From an uncultured Desulfobacterium sp. (GTDB lineage: Bacteria; Desulfobacterota; Desulfobacteria; Desulfobacterales; Desulfobacteraceae): DNA of 8,232 nucleotides. The stretch is taken from the NCBI GenBank assembly GCA_937124525.1, contig CAKZLA010000363.1, positions 1 to 8,232 of the forward strand, written 5' to 3'. Made by a program: the position numbers and the translations under genes. Every line of letters starts with the position of its first letter. Position 1 is the first letter of the stretch. The notes beneath the pieces were generated by a model, which was not told the origin of the DNA, made no database searches, and saw nothing but the letters and a program-made list of their open reading frames with translations. Shown one piece after another: positions 4,192 to 8,232 of this stretch.

Positions 4192-5973
4192 AAATTTGCA
4201 TCTTCCTCAACACTTCCGATCAGAAAGCCTCCATTGCGAATCAAATTATTTCCTTTTTTACAATGGCTTCATCTGATCAATGTTTCCTCACTGCGGGCAG
4301 ATCTTACCGCAGGTCTCACCGGGGCATTTATTGTCCTTCCCCAAGGAGTCTCCTTTGCCCTGGTGGCTGGACTGCCTGCTGAATTTGGTCTTTACACGGC
4401 CATCATTCCTCCCATTGTTGCGGCTCTTTTCGGCTCATCCATGCATTTAATCAGTGGCCCCACCACGGCATTGTCCATCATTGTTTTTTCCACCCTTAGT
4501 CCCCTGGCAGAACCTGGTTCTGCAAGCTATATCACCCTTGTATTATCATTGACCTTTCTTGCCGGTGTTTTTCAACTGATATTTGGCCTGGCCAGACTGG
4601 GCACGGTGCTTAATTTTGTTTCCCATTCCGTCATTGTGGGGTTCACGGCCGGGGCCGCGCTGCTCATTTCCACCGGCCAGCTCAAATATGCCATGGGCAT
4701 ACACATTCCCAATGGATCATCATTTCTGTCCACCTGGTCCGTTATCATTGCATCCACAAGTGATATCAATGGGTATGAGCTGGGCATTGCCTTGGCCACC
4801 TTAATTTGCGGTGGCATTTTAAAAACCTGGCGTCCCCACTGGCCGGGCCTGCTCATCGCCATGATCATGGGCAGCCTGTTGGCCATCCTTTTAAAAGGCG
4901 ACTCCCATGGGGTCAGATTTCTGGGGTCCCTGCCGGGCAACCTCCCCCCATTGTCACGGCCGGATCTAAATCTGGATACCCTGCGGCTGCTGGCACCGGG
5001 GGCTTTGGCCGTGGCCCTTCTGGGGCTGATTGAGGCATCCTCCATTGCCCGATCCATTACCATGCATTCCAAACAACACATTGACGGCAACCAGGAATTC
5101 ATCGGCCAGGGTCTCTCCAATATTGTGGGCAGTTTTTTTTCCGGGTATGCCAGCTCAGGCTCTTTTACCCGCTCCGGGGTCAATTATGAATCCGGTGCCA
5201 AAACCCCCATTTCCAGCATCTCTTCTGCCCTTTTCCTTGCAGCTATCATTGTACTCATCGCCCCCTTGACAGCCTGGTTACCCCTGTCCGCCATGGGGGG
5301 AGTCATTTTGCTTGTGGCATTTAAACTCATTGATTTTCACCACATCCGGGAGATTTTTAAAAGCAGCCGATCAGAATCCATGGTCCTTGTGGCCACCTTC
5401 TGTGGAACGCTTTTATTTCAAATTGAATTTGCCATTTACACAGGCGTACTCCTATCCCTTGCCATCTATATCACCCGAACCTCACACCCCCACATTGAAT
5501 CCCTTGTGCCAGACCCCCAAAACCCCGGGCGCCACATGAGGGATAATATTGCCCGGGATCTACCGGAATGCCCCCAACTCAAAATTATCCACATTGACGG
5601 GTCCCTCTTTTTTGGCGCTGCCAACCATGTTTCCCAGATTTTTGAAGAAATTGACAAGGAGGCCCCCCGGCACCTGCTTATTGTGGGAACGGGCATCAGC
5701 TATATTGATGTATCCGGTGCCATGGTGCTGGCGCAGGAGGCACAAAGGCGTAAAGCACTGAACAAAGAGATGTTTCTGTGCAGACTCAACAAGGAGGTGT
5801 ATCATTTTTTAGAAAAAGGAGATCATCTTCTTGAAATCGGAAAAAATCACATTTTTGACTCAAAGCAGGTTGCCATTTCAACCATCGTTTCAAAGCTGAA
5901 TAAAGCCATTTGTGACGAGTGCCCCCATAGGATTTTCAGCAATTGTCCACCCCATGGGACCCGGGACAAATAA
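4189..5973 (+). CDS. SulP (SLC26) family anion transporter with STAS domain
   Basis: This 594-residue inner-membrane protein is of normal SulP length. The membrane domain (about 25-430) shows LPQGVSFA (50-57), GLPAEFGLYTA (61-71), the substrate-site loop HLISGPTTALS (86-96), a conserved acidic helix GLIEASSIAR (279-288) and the family block NIVGSFFSGYASSGSFTRSG (311-330). A cytoplasmic STAS domain follows (about 463-570) with YIDVSGAMVL (505-514). The family carries sulfate, bicarbonate, chloride or dicarboxylates, usually by symport or exchange. Sequence alone does not fix the substrate; sulfate uptake is attractive if the host is a sulfate reducer, bicarbonate is the main alternative. The tail has C575, C578 and C586 (CDEC plus SNCPP), possibly a small metal or redox site. 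It is divergent from the GTPase module and appears richer in GC than it. It ends 21 nt before the convergent ABC-F gene. Confidence 0.95.
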   Translation: MKFASSSTLPIRKPPLRIKLFPFLQWLHLINVSSLRADLTAGLTGAFIVLPQGVSFALVAGLPAEFGLYTAIIPPIVAALFGSSMHLISGPTTALSIIVFSTLSPLAEPGSASYITLVLSLTFLAGVFQLIFGLARLGTVLNFVSHSVIVGFTAGAALLISTGQLKYAMGIHIPNGSSFLSTWSVIIASTSDINGYELGIALATLICGGILKTWRPHWPGLLIAMIMGSLLAILLKGDSHGVRFLGSLPGNLPPLSRPDLNLDTLRLLAPGALAVALLGLIEASSIARSITMHSKQHIDGNQEFIGQGLSNIVGSFFSGYASSGSFTRSGVNYESGAKTPISSISSALFLAAIIVLIAPLTAWLPLSAMGGVILLVAFKLIDFHHIREIFKSSRSESMVLVATFCGTLLFQIEFAIYTGVLLSLAIYITRTSHPHIESLVPDPQNPGRHMRDNIARDLPECPQLKIIHIDGSLFFGAANHVSQIFEEIDKEAPRHLLIVGTGISYIDVSGAMVLAQEAQRRKALNKEMFLCRLNKEVYHFLEKGDHLLEIGKNHIFDSKQVAISTIVSKLNKAICDECPHRIFSNCPPHGTRDK

Positions 5974-5994
5974 TTGCCACCCCAAAGCCCTGCC

Positions 5995-7629
5995 TTATAT
6001 TGCCCGGTGATCCCGACCGGTTTTTGAAAGGTAGTACTCGTAATCCCCTTTGTAATCGGTCATTTGCCCCCGGTCTATCTCTAAAACTCGGTTCACAAGA
6101 CAACGCAGGAAATGGCGATCATGGCTCACCAGCACAATGGTGCCGGTGAATTCCTGCAGGGCAAGGAGCAAAATTTCCCGGGACTGGATATCCAGATGGT
6201 TGGTGGGCTCATCCAGGACGAGAAAATTAATGGGCCGTCCCAGGAGGGTTGCCAGAACCACCCGGCTTTTTTCCCCTCCGGAGAGTTGTTTTATACGTTT
6301 ATCCACATCATCACCGGAAAAAAGGAATGCGGCGCATAGATTGCGAATCGTACCTATTCCTGCCAGGGGCAGGACTTCCTGAACTGTTTCAAAAACGGTT
6401 TTCCGGGCATCAAGAATATCCATGGCATGCTGGCTGAAATATCCAATGTTGACCCCGGCTCCGATTTTAAGGCTGCCCTTTGTTGGAGCTGTCTTTTGGG
6501 TGAGTATTTTTAAAAAGGTCGATTTACCGGCACCGTTGACCCCCACCACGGCAATTTTATCCCGACGATTTATCAATCCGGAGATATTATTGAATACCTC
6601 TTTGGGTTCACCATCCGCAGAACCCCATGTTTTAGCAACCCCCTCCAGCGACGCCACATCATCTCCAGATCGGGGAATTTCTGAAAACTCAAATTTCATG
6701 ACCCGTTGCTGTTCAGGAATTTCAATACGTTCGATTTTTTCCAATTTTTTAATCCGGGACTGTACCTGGGCCGCATGGGATACCCGGGCCTTGAAGCGAG
6801 CGATGAAATTTTCTTCCTTTGCCAGCATCTCCTGCTGACGTCTGTGGCTTGCCAGGAGCTGTTCCATGCGAACCTGGCGCTCCCGGATATAAAAATCATA
6901 GTTACCGCCATAGGTGGTGATGGATTTGTTGGCCACCTCAATGGTTTTGGAAACAACCTTGTTCATGAACTCCTGATCATGACAGGTCATTAATAGGCCA
7001 CCCTTGAAATCATTGATCAGCCAGTTTTCCAGCCAGATGATGGATTCCATGTCCAGATGATTGGTGGGTTCGTCCAACAACAGAATGTCGGGACTGATGG
7101 TGAGAATTTTTGCAAGGGCAATGCGCATTTTCCATCCACCACTAAAGGATTCCACAGGACGGGTGTAATCCAAAGGGCCAATGCCAAGTCCAGTTAACAC
7201 CACTTGGGCCCGGGATTCAAGATCATACCCGCCACGGTTTTCAAAGGCTTCGGCGGCTTCGCCATAATTTTCCAGCAGGACTTCCATGGCACTGTCATCC
7301 ATGGGTTCTGCCATGGCAGCTTCCATTTCTTTCATTTTTTTGCCAAGGATCATAACATCCGATGATGCTGACATCACCTCAGACAGGGCGGATCCCCCGG
7401 ACATCTCTCCCACATCCTGGGAGAAATAACCGATTTTTGTTTTTTTGGAACAGGAGATATCACCTTCATCCGGTGCTTCAGCCCCTGTGATCAGATGAAA
7501 AATGGTGGTTTTACCGGCGCCATTGGGACCCACAAGTCCCATGCGGGCCTTGGGCAAAATCTGCAGGCTGGCATTCTTAAAAAGGATATGAGACCCATAT
7601 TGTTTTGATATTTTTGTCAGATGAATCAT
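5995..7629 (-). CDS. ABC-F family ATPase (ribosome-associated type)
   Basis: This 544-residue protein has two nucleotide-binding domains in one chain and no membrane segment, as in the ABC-F translation factors (EttA, Uup, YbiT, YheS). NBD1 has Walker A GPNGAGKTT (34-42), signature SFSGG (161-165) and Walker B LLLDEPTNHLD (183-193). NBD2 has GVNGAGKST (363-371), LSGGE (449-453), LVLDEPTNHLD (470-480) and switch VSHDR (501-505). The inter-domain linker (about 247-315) is long, charged and helical, the part that reaches the tRNA and peptidyl-transferase centre in this family. NBD1 has FSGG and TCHDQ in place of the more usual LSGG and SHDR; both Walker B glutamates are present. The ATG at 7629 has GGAG seven bases upstream. 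Longer in-frame starts (for example 7665) lack a ribosome site. I cannot decide between a housekeeping ABC-F and an antibiotic-resistance type; the ordinary context favours housekeeping. Confidence 0.93.
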   Translation of the reverse strand: MIHLTKISKQYGSHILFKNASLQILPKARMGLVGPNGAGKTTIFHLITGAEAPDEGDISCSKKTKIGYFSQDVGEMSGGSALSEVMSASSDVMILGKKMKEMEAAMAEPMDDSAMEVLLENYGEAAEAFENRGGYDLESRAQVVLTGLGIGPLDYTRPVESFSGGWKMRIALAKILTISPDILLLDEPTNHLDMESIIWLENWLINDFKGGLLMTCHDQEFMNKVVSKTIEVANKSITTYGGNYDFYIRERQVRMEQLLASHRRQQEMLAKEENFIARFKARVSHAAQVQSRIKKLEKIERIEIPEQQRVMKFEFSEIPRSGDDVASLEGVAKTWGSADGEPKEVFNNISGLINRRDKIAVVGVNGAGKSTFLKILTQKTAPTKGSLKIGAGVNIGYFSQHAMDILDARKTVFETVQEVLPLAGIGTIRNLCAAFLFSGDDVDKRIKQLSGGEKSRVVLATLLGRPINFLVLDEPTNHLDIQSREILLLALQEFTGTIVLVSHDRHFLRCLVNRVLEIDRGQMTDYKGDYEYYLSKTGRDHRAI

Positions 7630-7795
7630 TCTGTAACTCCAAAAAATGGCTAAAATACCATACATATGGATTGAACTGCAAGGGAAAGATCTCCCTGACA
7701 AATGCTAAAATCCAAGCTCCCCTTATCTCTGATTAAATCATTATAGTTATTACTTGCAATTCACTCATTTTTTCATAACACGTTGAATTTATTAA
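7630..7795 (-). promoter_or_regulatory. Leader region of the ABC-F gene
   Basis: On the minus strand there is a perfect TATAAT (7745-7740) about 110 nt before the start, but no good -35 at the right spacing. The leader then contains AGGGA/TCCCT (7681-7685 with 7692-7696) around a 6-nt loop and a near-palindrome CCATACATATGG (7658-7669). An 11-codon open frame (MSELQVITIMI) overlaps the TATAAT and has no ribosome site. ABC-F resistance genes can be controlled by leader attenuation, but nothing here shows that clearly. Confidence 0.25.
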
Positions 7796-7945
7796 TACCA
7801 AAAAATTGGACATCAAAAAATCGGCAAATTATTTGGAGACAGGGATAAAATCTCAGGTTATCTTGCCTGGTATGAAGGGCTGGTTAAACAAATTTTTGAT
7901 AAGACCTCACCAATTAGAGCCTGTTTAAAAATTATCAGGCTCTAA
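7796..7945 (+). pseudogene. Possible 3' remnant of a coding sequence
   Basis: A plus-strand frame is open from just after TAA (7793-7795) to TAA (7943-7945), 49 codons with no ATG, GTG or TTG start. It reads KLFGDRDKISGYLAWYEGLV then KQIFDKTSPIRACLKIIRL. The mix of charged and aromatic residues looks protein-like, so it may be the tail of a decayed or inserted gene. I do not recognise the family. Chance is a real alternative at this length. Confidence 0.25.
7914..7945. repeat. Perfect 10-bp inverted repeat (stem-loop)
   Basis: TTAGAGCCTG (7914-7923) and CAGGCTCTAA (7936-7945) are perfect reverse complements around a 12-nt AT-rich loop. It lies 23 nt downstream of the minus-strand membrane-protein stop, the position of a terminator, but neither strand has a T-run after the stem. 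It could still act as a weak terminator or 3'-end stabiliser, or be a trace of a mobile element. Confidence 0.6.
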
Positions 7946-7968
7946 AGCGGGAATGAAGTATGCCGACT

Positions 7969-8232
7969 TTATTTATTTTTTGTTTGTTTGAAATATACAA
8001 AAAGCCGTTTCCAATCTTGAAAGCACAAAGCAAAAAATGCTCCAACAGTACCCGCTGATACAATGCCGACAGGACAACCTTGCTGGCCACAAAAGGGGCA
8101 AACTGCAAACATTGCATAAAGACCTGTAAATCCAAACCACGATGCAATCAGCCTAAATAAATGACCAAAAGGCGACAATTTTAAATTTTTCTTAATAGAA
8201 TCAATCTCTTTAATTTGAGGGTCACTATTGTC
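7969..8232 (-). CDS. Small membrane protein with CPFCGQQGC motif, partial (5' end outside window)
   Basis: The frame is open from the right edge to TAA at 7971-7969, giving 87 codons. The visible part starts DNSDPQIKEIDSIKKNLK, a soluble charged segment. One hydrophobic stretch (FRLIASWFGFTGLYAMFAV) and a second (VGIVSAGTVGAFFALCF) probably form a helical hairpin. Between them sits CPFCGQQGCP with three cysteines in a CxxCxxxxC arrangement, followed by a basic tail ending KQTKNK. The only internal candidate start, TTG at 8178, has no ribosome site, so the gene most likely begins outside the window. The cysteine cluster at a helix junction suggests metal, cluster or redox chemistry at the membrane surface. 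I recognise no named family, and it is not obviously linked to its neighbours. Confidence 0.65.
   Translation of the reverse strand, partial: DNSDPQIKEIDSIKKNLKLSPFGHLFRLIASWFGFTGLYAMFAVCPFCGQQGCPVGIVSAGTVGAFFALCFQDWKRLFVYFKQTKNK

Noticed and set aside
4572..5183. 203-codon minus-strand open frame
   Set aside because: It is fully antisense to the conserved SulP membrane domain, which is clearly the coding frame.
5974..5994. Bidirectional terminator between SulP and ABC-F
   Set aside because: The 21-nt gap has no inverted repeat or T-run.
7914..7945. Intrinsic terminator
   Set aside because: The stem is strong, but neither strand has the T-run needed after it, so it is listed only as an inverted repeat.

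Overview
The window looks like chromosomal DNA of a Gram-negative deltaproteobacterium-like organism (Desulfobacterota, perhaps Desulfobacterales). The grounds are an MglA-type GTPase with roadblock partners, a SulP permease, an ABC-F ATPase and moderately AT-rich DNA. The taxonomic call is inference; there is no rRNA or tRNA to confirm it.

Left half (1-3772), all on the minus strand: a run of five genes that reads as one small-GTPase signalling module. In transcription order these are a roadblock/LC7 protein (3772-3383), an MglA-like GTPase (3177-2572, TTG start, candidate sigma-54 promoter just upstream), a 527-residue protein with tandemly repeated helical domains and a long acidic linker (2561-978), a zinc-ribbon protein with a roadblock-like domain (976-491), and another roadblock-like protein that runs off the left edge (275-1). 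The GTPase, the repeat protein and the zinc-ribbon protein are spaced 10 nt and 1 nt apart, so they are almost certainly cotranscribed. The roadblock proteins probably bind the GTPase or each other, and the repeat protein has the look of a scaffold or effector. The 215-nt gap between the last two genes holds a three-way-junction fold (355-432) that no gene explains.

Middle (3773-5973): a 416-nt divergent intergenic region with tandem 11-bp repeats and mutually exclusive stem pairings, leading into a plus-strand SulP anion transporter with a C-terminal STAS domain (4189-5973, GTG start).

Right half: a full-length ABC-F ATPase on the minus strand (7629-5995), convergent with SulP and only 21 nt from it. 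Next comes an intergenic stretch with a small plus-strand coding remnant and a perfect 10-bp inverted repeat. Last is the 3' end of a small minus-strand membrane protein with a CPFCGQQGC motif (8232-7969), truncated by the window edge.

The most interesting content is the GTPase module with three roadblock-like proteins and a repeat scaffold, followed by the structured element at 355-432. The SulP, ABC-F and membrane-protein genes look like unrelated neighbours.
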